Source: Rhodocyclaceae bacterium (GTDB taxonomy: Bacteria; Pseudomonadota; Gammaproteobacteria; Burkholderiales; Rhodocyclaceae). Taken from it: a stretch of DNA of 26,553 nucleotides. Every line of letters begins with the position of its first letter. The first letter of the stretch is position 1. A program made the position numbers and the translations under genes. The notes under the pieces are model-generated. The model was not told the origin of the DNA and did no database searches. It was given only the letters and a program-made list of their open reading frames with translations. This document shows positions 7,813 to 15,614 of this stretch, in pieces. The stretch is taken from positions 1 to 26,553 of the forward strand of contig JADFDL010000003.1 of assembly GCA_018262875.1 (NCBI GenBank), read 5' to 3'.

Positions 7813-9552
7813 TCAATTCCTCGAAGCGGCGCTTGCCGTGGCTTCCGTCCTGGGTGGAGGAGGCACCGCGCCGTGCGTCAGCCGTGCCAGCACCTCCGTT
7901 CTCGGGCCGAACAGCTCGACCGCGCCTTCACGCAGCACCAGCAGCTTGTCCGCACCGGCCAGGATGGAGGGCCGATGCGAGATGACGATGAGCGTGACGC
8001 CCGCCTGTTTCAAGCCTGTCATGGCCTGGACGAGGGCGGCTTCCCCTTCGCCGTCCAGGTTGGCATTGGGCTCGTCGAGCACCACCAGCTGCGGCTTGCC
8101 ATAGAGGGCGCGCGCCAGACCGATGCGCTGCCGCTGGCCGCCGGAGAGCGCGGCGCCGCCTTCCCCGATTTCCGTGTCGTAACCTTTCGGCAGGCGCAGG
8201 ATCATGTCGTGGGCGTTGGCCCGTTGCGCGGCGCTGATGGTCGCCTCGGGATCCGGCTCGCCCAGTCGGGCGATGTTCTCGGCCACCGTGCCCGAGAACA
8301 GTTCCACGTCCTGCGGCAGGTAGCCGATATGCCGGCCGAGACGCTTGCGCGGCCAGTTGGCAATATCCGCGCCGTCCAGCCTGACCGCTCCCGACAGGGG
8401 CTGCCAGACGCCGAGCAGCAGGCGGGCCAGCGTCGACTTGCCGGAGGCGCTCGGGCCGATCAGGCCCATCGATTCCCCCGCCGCCAGCTCGAACGAGACG
8501 CCCTTGATGATGGCTTTTTCGGCGCCCGCCGCGGCGAACACCAGGCGTTCGGCAGCGAGGCGGCCCGTCGGCCGCGGCAGCGCCGTGTTGTGCAGACTGA
8601 CTTTCCGCGAGCGCAACAGGGCATCGAGGCGAAGCCAGGCGCTGCGCGCGTCGACCAGGCTGCGCCAGCCGCCGATCAGCATTTCCACCGGGGCGAGTGC
8701 CCGGCCGAGGATGATGGTGGCGGCCATCATGACGCCGCCGCTGACATGCTGATCGATGACCAGCCAGGCACCGGTGCACAGCATGGCGATCTGGATGAAC
8801 TGGCGGACGAACTTGGTGAGGCCGTTCATCCTGCCGGCGAGCCGGCTCGTCTCGAGCTGGAGCTTCTCCACCTCGGCGTTGAGGGCGATCCAGCGCCGGG
8901 TCATCGCCGGCAGCATGCCCATGGCGCTGACCACCTCGGCGTTGCGCAGGCTGGAATCGATATAGCGGGTCGTCCTGCGCGAGCCGGCCTGCAGGCGATC
9001 GAGCGGCGCATGCGACAGCTTTTCGTTCATGACTGCCAGCGTCACCAGCACGGCGGCCCCGGCCAGCGCCACTACGCCGAGCAGGGGGTGGAAGAGAAAA
9101 ATGATCAACACATAGAACGGCAGCCAGGGCGCATCGAACAGCGCGAAGATGCCGTTACCCGTGAAGAAGCCGCGCAGCACCGACACGTCGCGCAAGCCGT
9201 GCACGTAGTCCGTGCCGCCCAGCCGTGCCGCATCGGTGAGCAAACCATCCAGCACGCGGGGGCCGAGCAGTGCATCCATGGCCACGCCGGCCGCCGCCAG
9301 CAATCGCGCGCGCAGCATATCGAGCAGGCTCATGACGACGAGTGCGCCGGAGGCCGCCAGGGTGAGCATTACCAGCGTTTCCGTGCTGCGGCTGGTGATC
9401 ACCCGGTCGAAGACCTGCAGCATGTAGAGGGAGGGGACCAGCAGCAGCAGGTTGATGCACAGGCTGAACAAGCCGGCATAGATGAAGAGCGGACGAAACC
9501 GCCTGAAGATGCGCCGGATGCCTCCCACTGCTATGTCGTTGTCGACCGACAT
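7813..9552 (-). CDS. Type I secretion ABC transporter (permease-ATPase), PrtD family
   Basis: A 579-residue fused membrane and ATPase subunit that powers one-step export from cytoplasm to outside. Membrane helices fill about 20-290, beginning with the family-typical LFSLCINLLLLVPSLYMLQV. The nucleotide-binding domain has Walker A GPSASGKST (366-374, K372), Q-loop YLPQDVELF, signature LSGGQ (469-473), Walker B LVVLDEP (D493, E494) and the H-loop at H526. There is no C39 peptidase or peptidase-like N-terminal domain, which fits the PrtD/RsaD class that exports RTX proteases, lipases and S-layer proteins. I start at the ATG at 9552 because AGGGGG lies 7 bases upstream; an in-frame TTG at 9573 would add seven residues. 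It is the first gene of a two-gene operon and is divergent from the RTX gene. Confidence 0.95.
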   Translation of the reverse strand: MSVDNDIAVGGIRRIFRRFRPLFIYAGLFSLCINLLLLVPSLYMLQVFDRVITSRSTETLVMLTLAASGALVVMSLLDMLRARLLAAAGVAMDALLGPRVLDGLLTDAARLGGTDYVHGLRDVSVLRGFFTGNGIFALFDAPWLPFYVLIIFLFHPLLGVVALAGAAVLVTLAVMNEKLSHAPLDRLQAGSRRTTRYIDSSLRNAEVVSAMGMLPAMTRRWIALNAEVEKLQLETSRLAGRMNGLTKFVRQFIQIAMLCTGAWLVIDQHVSGGVMMAATIILGRALAPVEMLIGGWRSLVDARSAWLRLDALLRSRKVSLHNTALPRPTGRLAAERLVFAAAGAEKAIIKGVSFELAAGESMGLIGPSASGKSTLARLLLGVWQPLSGAVRLDGADIANWPRKRLGRHIGYLPQDVELFSGTVAENIARLGEPDPEATISAAQRANAHDMILRLPKGYDTEIGEGGAALSGGQRQRIGLARALYGKPQLVVLDEPNANLDGEGEAALVQAMTGLKQAGVTLIVISHRPSILAGADKLLVLREGAVELFGPRTEVLARLTHGAVPPPPRTEATASAASRN

Positions 9553-9669
9553 CGCGTTTCCCCCTGTATTCAATGAATTAAAAAAATCATCGGGCCTTGT
9601 TGTTGCTCCTGCCCAACATCCCGCTTGATTTCCGAGTCAGGCGCCGGACATTGCTGATGACGATTACTT

Positions 9670-9683
9670 ATTGAAATATCAAT
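9670..9683. promoter_or_regulatory. AT-rich palindrome upstream of the RTX gene
   Basis: ATTGA-AATA-TCAAT has 5-bp arms around 4 bases. It lies about 25 bases upstream of the -24 element and about 118 bases upstream of the divergent transporter start. The position would suit a regulator or bending-protein site, but no known consensus fits exactly; the overlapping TATCAA is only a partial IHF-like match. Confidence 0.3.
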
Positions 9684-9706
9684 GAAAATATGACTTTTGG
9701 CATATC

Positions 9707-9722
9707 AGGCATGTCACTTGCC
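9707..9722 (+). promoter_or_regulatory. Sigma-54-like -24/-12 promoter for the RTX gene
   Basis: AGGCATGTCACTTGCC keeps the invariant GG (9708-9709) and GC (9720-9721) with exactly 10 bases between. It matches GGCA-G and TTGC of the consensus TGGCACG-N4-TTGCA, with mismatches at the first T, one C and the last base. A start near 9733 would give an ~86-base leader before the RTX ATG. No comparable sigma-70 pair is evident in this gap. Known: RpoN promoters need an enhancer-binding activator; none is encoded nearby. Inferred: the RTX gene may be switched on by such a regulator. Confidence 0.5.
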
Positions 9723-9738
9723 TAGCTGAACTAGCAAG
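9717..9738. promoter_or_regulatory. Imperfect dyad over the -12 and start region
   Basis: CTTGCCTAG (9717-9725) and CTAGCAAG (9731-9738) are inverted copies apart from one extra C, separated by 5 bases. The dyad covers the putative -12 element and the predicted start point, where a bound repressor would block the promoter. In RNA it would form a hairpin only if transcription began upstream of it. Confidence 0.35.
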
Positions 9739-9818
9739 AATCCTGCTCAAAGGGGAGCCGGAGGTTCTTCTGCTTTTCAGTACCCTTTTCCAATCGAGTC
9801 ACTACGGAGGGCAGCGCC

Positions 9819-12512
9819 ATGCCGAATGCCGGATCGAGCAATCAGATCAAAACCTATTCAATGACGAATCCCGTTCCGGGAACGACGGGAAGCGGACTGG
9901 ATCAGTTCGTCGAGTTCATTTTTGCCGACAATGGCCTTGCAGGGGCCACTGACGGCCGCGACATCAGGGGTGGTGCTTCATCCGCCAATAGCCTGAACCA
10001 ACTCATCATTGAAGCGGCCAATGCCACCGGCGCCGCGGCGGATGGCAAGTTCACTGCCGACGAAGTGGTGGCGATGAATCAGTACATCCGCAACAATCAC
10101 CTGGCGCAATGGACGACGCTGCACGGCGATGATGAAGACGGCGCGGAAACCGGCTTCCATCTGGTGCAGAACGACGGCGCGAATACGGCCTATCGCGGCA
10201 AGAACCTGGTGGATACAGTGGCCGACGGCGTCTATCACCTGGGTTTCGAAATCCAGAATGGCAATTTCCTCAACGAGGACGGCGATGCCAACGCCTCGGT
10301 GCAGCAGATGGCGGAATGGCTGACGCAGTTCTACACCGACCATTCCACGACGGGCACCGGGCTCGATAGCATCACCAACCTGATCATGGCCGACAAGGGC
10401 CTGGACGCGAAGATATCCGATGCCGATATCGCCGGCGGCGCCGACGCCGCCGACGGTTTGAACCACATGATCGTCGACGCGCTGGCGGCCACCGGCGCGG
10501 GGGCGGACAACTGGATCTCGGCGGAGGACGTGGCCGCGCTGAACGGCCACATCCGTGCCGACGCGGCGCGCCTGGCGCAGTGGACGGCGCTGCACGGCGA
10601 TGACGAGAACGGCGCGGAAACAGGATTTCACCTGGTGCAGAACGACGGCGCCAACACCAAGTTCTTCGGGCAGAACCTCGTGAATACCGTGGCCGACGGC
10701 ATCTACCACCTCGGCTTCGAGATCCAGAACGGGCGGCTGCTCAACGAGGACGGGGACGAGAACGCGACGCTGGAAGACGTCGCCGATTGGATGACCTACT
10801 TCTATGCCGACCAGTCGACCACCGGCACGGGCCTGGACCGCATTGTGGACGTCATCAAGACCGACCGCGGGCTGGCCAAACACACCAATGCCGGCGACAT
10901 CAACGAGGGCGCGAAATACGCGGACGAATTCAATCACCTCATCGTGGACCTGATCCAGTCCAACAATGCCAACGGTGACGGCTGGATCACGGCCGAAGAC
11001 TTGCGCGAGATGAATGCCGACATCCGCGGCGATGCCGCCCTGCTGGCGCACTGGACCGAACTGCATGGCGATGATGAGGGTGGCGAGGAAACCGGCTTCC
11101 ACCTGGTGCAGAACGACGGCGCCAATACCAGTTACTTCGGCAAGAACCTGGTGAATACCGTGGCCGACGGCATTTATCACATGGGTTTCGAAATCAAGGG
11201 GGATCGCTTCCTCAACGAGGATGGCGATGCCAATGCCACGCTGGCGGATGTCGCCAGTTGGCTCAACTTCTTTTACAACGAGGCCGTGCTGGTCAATGGC
11301 GACAATGGCGCCAACGCCGTCCAGGGCAGCGACGACAAGGAGCAGATCAACGCCGGCGGTGGCAACGACACCGTGAATGCCGGCGGCGGCAACGACCTGG
11401 TCTACGGCAGTTGGGGCAACGACACCATCGACGGCGGCGGCGGCAATGACCTGATCTACGGCGGCGGCGGCAACGACAGACTGGCTGGCGGGGAAGGCGA
11501 CGACATCTTTCGCGTGACGAACAGCAAGGCCGCCTGCTTTGACGGCTACGACACCTACAGCGGCGGCGACGGCAACGATGTGATTGCCGCCGTCGGCGCC
11601 AAAGTGGACATTGGCATGACCCGCTTCGGGCCGTCTGACGGCGTAGAGACCATCGACGCCACCGGCGCCAGCGGACCGGTGCGCATCCTCGGCGACTGGA
11701 ATGCCAACACTCTGGATTTCAGCGGCACCTCGCTGCTCGGCAAGATCGTCATCAATGGCGGCGGCGGCAACGACACCATCACCGGCAGCGCCGGCAATGA
11801 TGTCATCGAAGGCGGCGACTGGGGCAACCAGACCATCGATGGCGGCGCCGGCAACGATGTCATCTATGCCGGCAAGGGCAACGACAGCGTCAGCGGCGGT
11901 GCGGGAGACGACACCTTCCGCGTGACGGGCAACAAGTGTTCCAACTTTGAGGGTTGGGACAACTACTCGGGCGGGGAGGGCATGGACACCATCGTGGTGT
12001 TCGGTGAGCGCGTCGATGTCGGCACGATTGCGTTCAATGCCGCCAACGGCATCGAAGTCATCGATGCCTCGGGCGTCACCGGCGAGGCTCGGATTCTGGG
12101 CGACTGGAACGCCAATACGCTGGATTTCTCGGCCGCGACCCTGCTCGGCCATGTTGTCATCGACGGCGGCGGCGGCAATGACGCCATCACCGGCAGCGCT
12201 GGCGCCGAGGTGATCCGTGGCGGCGATTCCGGCAACGACGTGCTCAACGGAAGGGGCGGCAACGATCTGATGTACGGCGGCAACGGCAGGGACGTATTCG
12301 TCTTCGATCAGGGTTGGGGCCGCGACACGGTGGCCGATTATCGAGACAACTACGACCGGCTGGATTTCCGCAACAGCGGCGCCACCGGCTTCGGCGACGT
12401 GTCGGTGGCCCAGGTGGGCATCGATACCGTCATCACGCTGGGCGCCGACGAGGTCGTGCTGCTCGGCATCAATGCCGCCTCCATCAACCAGGTCGACTTC
12501 ATCTTCGCTTAG
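9819..12512 (+). CDS. Large RTX calcium-binding exoprotein with three tandem ~155-residue repeats
   Basis: An 897-residue protein with no signal peptide, as expected for type I export. Residues 23-488 are three tandem repeats. Each contains HGDDE..ETGFHLVQNDGAN, NTVADGIYHLGFEI and LNEDGD(A/E)NA. Each also carries two EF-hand-like loops; the best are N383-D394 (NANGDGWITAED) and N466-D477 (NEDGDANATLAD). Residues 510-564 are glycine-rich RTX nonapeptides (GGxGNDxU). A 136-residue unit follows twice (560-695, 696-831), each with RILGDWNANTLDFS and RTX motifs. The C-terminus (LGADEVVLLGINA, ending DFIFA) looks like a type I secretion signal. The start has GGAGGG 7 bases upstream. I recall the N-terminal repeat type from large secreted RTX haem-peroxidase-like proteins, but no peroxidase domain, protease HExxH or lipase motif is present. 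It could be a surface-layer, adhesin or biofilm matrix protein; the function is unknown. Two cysteines (C573, C707) are unusual for this class. Confidence 0.88.
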   Translation: MPNAGSSNQIKTYSMTNPVPGTTGSGLDQFVEFIFADNGLAGATDGRDIRGGASSANSLNQLIIEAANATGAAADGKFTADEVVAMNQYIRNNHLAQWTTLHGDDEDGAETGFHLVQNDGANTAYRGKNLVDTVADGVYHLGFEIQNGNFLNEDGDANASVQQMAEWLTQFYTDHSTTGTGLDSITNLIMADKGLDAKISDADIAGGADAADGLNHMIVDALAATGAGADNWISAEDVAALNGHIRADAARLAQWTALHGDDENGAETGFHLVQNDGANTKFFGQNLVNTVADGIYHLGFEIQNGRLLNEDGDENATLEDVADWMTYFYADQSTTGTGLDRIVDVIKTDRGLAKHTNAGDINEGAKYADEFNHLIVDLIQSNNANGDGWITAEDLREMNADIRGDAALLAHWTELHGDDEGGEETGFHLVQNDGANTSYFGKNLVNTVADGIYHMGFEIKGDRFLNEDGDANATLADVASWLNFFYNEAVLVNGDNGANAVQGSDDKEQINAGGGNDTVNAGGGNDLVYGSWGNDTIDGGGGNDLIYGGGGNDRLAGGEGDDIFRVTNSKAACFDGYDTYSGGDGNDVIAAVGAKVDIGMTRFGPSDGVETIDATGASGPVRILGDWNANTLDFSGTSLLGKIVINGGGGNDTITGSAGNDVIEGGDWGNQTIDGGAGNDVIYAGKGNDSVSGGAGDDTFRVTGNKCSNFEGWDNYSGGEGMDTIVVFGERVDVGTIAFNAANGIEVIDASGVTGEARILGDWNANTLDFSAATLLGHVVIDGGGGNDAITGSAGAEVIRGGDSGNDVLNGRGGNDLMYGGNGRDVFVFDQGWGRDTVADYRDNYDRLDFRNSGATGFGDVSVAQVGIDTVITLGADEVVLLGINAASINQVDFIFA
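9885..11282 (+). repeat. Three tandem ~155-codon repeats in the RTX gene
   Basis: The units cover residues 23-177, 178-334 and 335-488 (9885-10349, 10350-10820, 10821-11282). Each starts with TG(S/T)GLD, has a helical EF-like half, then the HGDDE...GFHLVQNDGAN core, and ends with an aromatic W(L/M)..FY helix. The two C-terminal units are closer to each other in the core (NTVADGIYH) than to unit 1 (DTVADGVYH). Lengths of 154-157 codons show little drift. Confidence 0.9.
11496..12311 (+). repeat. Duplicated 136-codon RTX module
   Basis: Unit A is residues 560-695 (11496-11903) and unit B is residues 696-831 (11904-12311). Shared landmarks are GDD(I/T)FRVT, F(D/E)G(Y/W)D.YSGG, RILGDWNANTLDFS and GGGGND.ITGSAG, all at a period of 136 residues. 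Each unit is a non-RTX beta segment followed by RTX nonapeptides. Confidence 0.85.
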
Positions 12513-12517
12513 GGCAG

Positions 12518-13258
12518 CTATGCAACGCGGCGCAATTCCTGCAGGAGCTGCGGCAGGATTGCGCCGGCGGAGCCCTGCAGGGCAAAGTGGACGTGTCTCG
12601 ATAGCGCTGTCCGCTCCGGATTGATTTCCACTACGGTGGCGCCGGCCGAGAGCGCGCGCAGCGGCAGTTCGGCGGCTGGATAGACCTGCGCCGAGGTGCC
12701 GATGCTGAGAAAAACCTCGCACTGCTCGGCCGCCGCCTCCGCCCTTGCCAGGGCCTCGGCCGGCAGCATTTCGCCGAACCACACCACGTCGGGCCGCAGA
12801 AAAGCGCCGCAGGGGCAGCGCGGCGGCGATTCGTCCGCCGGGAAGTCGCTGACGATGATTTGTTCGATTGAACACTTCACGCGGGCGATGTTGCCGTGCA
12901 GCTCGACCACCTCGCGCGAGCCGGCGCGCTGGTGCAGGCTGTCGATGTTCTGCGTCACCAGCGTGAACTGCTCGAAGCGTTTCTCCAGCGCGGCCAGGGC
13001 GGCGTGGCCGGGATTGGGCTGCACGCCGGCGATGCTGGCGCGGCGCGCGGCATACCACTCCCACACCAGCTTCGGGTTGCGCGCAAAACCCTCCGGCGTC
13101 GCCAGCTCCTGCGGGTCGTAGCGGGCCCACAGCCCCGTCAGGGCGTCGCGGAAGGTCGGAATGCCGGATTCGGCCGAGATGCCGGCGCCGGTGAGCACCG
13201 CCACGCGGTGGGCCGCGGCAAGCCGCTCGACCAGTTCCTGCGGGATGGCGACGCTCAT
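12518..13258 (-). CDS. Sir2-type NAD-dependent protein deacylase (CobB-like)
   Basis: A 246-residue sirtuin that removes acyl groups from lysines using NAD+, giving nicotinamide and O-acyl-ADP-ribose. NAD-binding motifs are GAGISAESGIPTFRD (24-38) and TQNIDSLH (102-109), with the catalytic histidine H121 in ELHGN. Y69 and R72 (YAAR) form the Y-x-x-R pair that binds succinyl or malonyl lysine in SIRT5/CobB-like class III sirtuins, so desuccinylation is likely besides deacetylation. Oddity: the zinc site is incomplete, with C129-S-I-E132 and C148-P-C150 in place of two CxxC pairs. The ATG at 13258 has GGAGG 5 bases upstream; an in-frame GTG at 13270 is less likely. Its stop is 5 bp from the end of the convergent RTX gene, and it is divergent from uppP by 52 bp. 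Confidence 0.9.
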   Translation of the reverse strand: MSVAIPQELVERLAAAHRVAVLTGAGISAESGIPTFRDALTGLWARYDPQELATPEGFARNPKLVWEWYAARRASIAGVQPNPGHAALAALEKRFEQFTLVTQNIDSLHQRAGSREVVELHGNIARVKCSIEQIIVSDFPADESPPRCPCGAFLRPDVVWFGEMLPAEALARAEAAAEQCEVFLSIGTSAQVYPAAELPLRALSAGATVVEINPERTALSRHVHFALQGSAGAILPQLLQELRRVA

Positions 13259-13310
13259 TCCAGCCTCCACCGAGAGAGGGTGTCAGAGCCCATGCTAACA
13301 TCCCAGCCCT

Positions 13311-14135
13311 ATGGATTTCACCCTCCTGCTGCACGCGCTCATCCTCGGCATCGTCGAGGGCCTGACCGAGTTCCTGCCCGTCTCCTCGACCGGCCATTTG
13401 ATCCTCGCCGGCGACCTGCTCGGCTTCAACGACGAGCGCGGCAAGCTTTTCCATATCGTCGTGCAGACCGGCGCCATCTTCGCCGTCTGTTGGGAGTACC
13501 GCGTGAAAATCGCGACCGTGCTGAACGGCCTGGGCAGTGACCGCGGCGCGCAGCGCTTCGTCGCCAACCTCGCCATCGCCTTCCTGCCGCTGGCGATCCT
13601 CGGCCTGTTGTTCGGCAAGGCCATCAAGGCGAATCTGTTCCAGCCGGTGCCGGTGGCGCTGGCCTTCATCCTCGGCGGCGTTTTCATCCTCTGGGCGGAG
13701 CGGCGCCAGCACGTCATTCACATCGAGTCGGTGGATGACCTGACCTGGCGGGACGCCCTCAAGCTCGGCTTCGCCCAGGCCCTCGCCCTGATCCCCGGCA
13801 CCTCGCGCTCGGGGGCCACCATCATCGGGGGGCTGTTCTTCGGGCTGTCGCGCAAGGCGGCGGCGGAGTTCTCCTTCTTCCTCGCCATCCCGACGCTGTT
13901 CGCCGCCACCGCCTATCAGTTGTGGAAGGAACGGGCGCTGCTCAATGCCGACGATCTCGGCATGTGGGCGGTCGGCTTTGTCTCCGCCTTTATTTCCGCT
14001 TTCCTCTGCGTGCGCTGGCTGCTGCGCTACATCAGCACGCATGACTTCACCGCTTTCGCCTGGTACCGCATCGTTTTCGGCTTTGTCGTTCTCGGCACGG
14101 CCTACACCGGGATGGTGGACTGGACGGCACCATGA
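13311..14135 (+). CDS. uppP: Undecaprenyl-diphosphatase UppP (BacA)
   Basis: A 274-residue multi-spanning inner-membrane enzyme that converts undecaprenyl diphosphate to undecaprenyl phosphate. This recycles the lipid carrier for peptidoglycan and other surface polymers, and overproduction is known to give bacitracin tolerance. The two signature motifs are [14 protein letters not shown] (16-29, with E17, E21 and H29) and PGTSRSGAT (162-170, with R166). About seven or eight hydrophobic segments run the full length, and the size is normal for the family. No clear ribosome binding site precedes the ATG, so the start rests on family length. It opens a run of nine same-direction genes, and its stop overlaps the next start by 4 bases (ATGA). 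Confidence 0.96.
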   Translation: MDFTLLLHALILGIVEGLTEFLPVSSTGHLILAGDLLGFNDERGKLFHIVVQTGAIFAVCWEYRVKIATVLNGLGSDRGAQRFVANLAIAFLPLAILGLLFGKAIKANLFQPVPVALAFILGGVFILWAERRQHVIHIESVDDLTWRDALKLGFAQALALIPGTSRSGATIIGGLFFGLSRKAAAEFSFFLAIPTLFAATAYQLWKERALLNADDLGMWAVGFVSAFISAFLCVRWLLRYISTHDFTAFAWYRIVFGFVVLGTAYTGMVDWTAP

Positions 14136-15613
14136 ACGATCTGCACGACTTGACGCTGATCCTGCAGTCGCGTTTTCCGCTCGTGGTCATCGAGACGCAC
14201 GAAGAGCCGCGCGTGCTGGCCCTGCTGGAGCAGGCGGCCAACCTGGAGAACTGGGCGCTGTTCGTCTGGAGCATCGCCGACGGCCTGCGCCGCAGCAACA
14301 ACAGCCAGCCGATCACCCAGACCTACGAGTTCCTCGAAGCGCTGCGTCACATCGACAAGACGCCGCAGAACGGTCTCTACGTCCTCCTCGATGCGCATCC
14401 CTACCTGGACGATCCGGTCAATGCGCGGCTGATCCGCGAGATCGCCATGGAGCATGGCAAGGCCGCGCGCACCCTGGTGCTGGTCAGCCCGCGCCTCGAG
14501 CTGAATGCCGAGCTGGCGCGCATGAGCGCGCGTTTTGCGCTGTCGGTGCCGGATATGGAGGCGATCCAGCGGCTGCTGCGCGAGGAAATGCAATCGTGGG
14601 CGCAGCAGGGCGGCGGCGAGCCGGTGCGCGGCGAGAAGGAGGCGCTGCACCTGCTGGCGGGCCACCTGACCGGCATGGCGCTCGACGATGCGCGCCGCCT
14701 GGCGCGGCAGGCCATCCGCGACGACGGGCTGATCACGCACAAGGACGTCGAGCGCGTACTGCGCTTCAAGTACGACGCCCTCGGCGCCGGCAGTGTGCTG
14801 AGCCTGGAACTCGACACAGCCAGCTTCGCCCAGGTCGGCGGGGTGAGGAAGCTCAAGCACTGGCTCGAACTGCGCCGCGAGGTGTTCGTCGGCGAGGGCG
14901 CCGCCGGCCTTCAGGCGCCCAAGGGCATCATGCTGCTCGGCGTGCAGGGCAGCGGCAAGAGCCTGGCCGCCAAGGCGGTGGCCGGCGCCTGGGGCGTGCC
15001 GCTGCTGCGGCTGGATTTCGCCACGCTCTACAACAAGTTCTTCGGCGAGACCGAGCGCAACCTGCGCGAGGCGCTGGCCTCGGCGGAAGCCATGGCGCCC
15101 TGCGTGCTGTGGATCGACGAGATCGAGAAGGGCTTGGCCAGCGACAGTTCCGGCGGCACCGACGGCGGCGTCTCCCGCCGCGTGCTCGGCACCCTGCTCA
15201 CCTGGCTGTCCGAGCGCAAGGGCCGCGTCTTCATCGTCGCCACCGCCAACGACATCGAGCAATTGCCGCCCGAACTGATCCGCAAAGGCCGCCTCGACGA
15301 GATCTTCTTCGTTGACCTGCCGGACGCGCCGACGCGCGCGGAGATTTTCGCCATCCACCTGGCGCGGCGCGAGCTGAAGGTGGCGGGCTTCGATCTCGAC
15401 GCTCTGGCACAGATGGCGGACGGTTTTTCCGGCGCCGAGATCGAGCAAGCCGTGGTCTCCGCGCTGTACGAGGCGCACGCGCAACAGCAGCCGCTCGACC
15501 AGCCACTGCTGCTGGCGGAGATTGGACGCACCCGGCCGCTGTCCACGGTGATGGCCGAGCGGGTGGCCGCCCTGCGCGAATGGGCGGCCGAGCGCACAGT
15601 GCCGGCGAACTGA
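14132..15613 (+). CDS. AAA+ ATPase, Ycf46-like
   Basis: A 493-residue AAA+ protein. An N-terminal ~220-residue domain (starting [20 protein letters not shown]) matches the Ycf46-type N-terminal region. The AAA+ module has Walker A GVQGSGKS (270-277, K276), Walker [10 protein letters not shown] (D329, E330), sensor-1 N373 in ATAND, and arginine-finger candidates R384 and R387 in [11 protein letters not shown]. The lid ends with [11 protein letters not shown]. Ycf46 proteins are named from algal plastid genomes and occur in cyanobacteria and scattered bacteria. A role in carbon use has been proposed in cyanobacteria; in proteobacteria the role is unknown. The gene is translationally coupled to uppP (ATGA overlap) and followed one base later by the hydrolase gene, so it is probably in one operon. 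No membrane segment or protease domain is seen, so it probably remodels a protein partner. Confidence 0.85.
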   Translation: MNDLHDLTLILQSRFPLVVIETHEEPRVLALLEQAANLENWALFVWSIADGLRRSNNSQPITQTYEFLEALRHIDKTPQNGLYVLLDAHPYLDDPVNARLIREIAMEHGKAARTLVLVSPRLELNAELARMSARFALSVPDMEAIQRLLREEMQSWAQQGGGEPVRGEKEALHLLAGHLTGMALDDARRLARQAIRDDGLITHKDVERVLRFKYDALGAGSVLSLELDTASFAQVGGVRKLKHWLELRREVFVGEGAAGLQAPKGIMLLGVQGSGKSLAAKAVAGAWGVPLLRLDFATLYNKFFGETERNLREALASAEAMAPCVLWIDEIEKGLASDSSGGTDGGVSRRVLGTLLTWLSERKGRVFIVATANDIEQLPPELIRKGRLDEIFFVDLPDAPTRAEIFAIHLARRELKVAGFDLDALAQMADGFSGAEIEQAVVSALYEAHAQQQPLDQPLLLAEIGRTRPLSTVMAERVAALREWAAERTVPAN

Positions 15614-15614
15614 G

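Noticed and set aside
9978..14042. A 4-kb open frame on the minus strand running across the RTX, cobB and uppP region
   Set aside because: It is the opposite-strand shadow of high-GC, repetitive coding DNA. Its product is low-complexity (Val/Ala/Asp-rich repeats mirroring the RTX repeats), and it crosses three well-supported genes on both strands.
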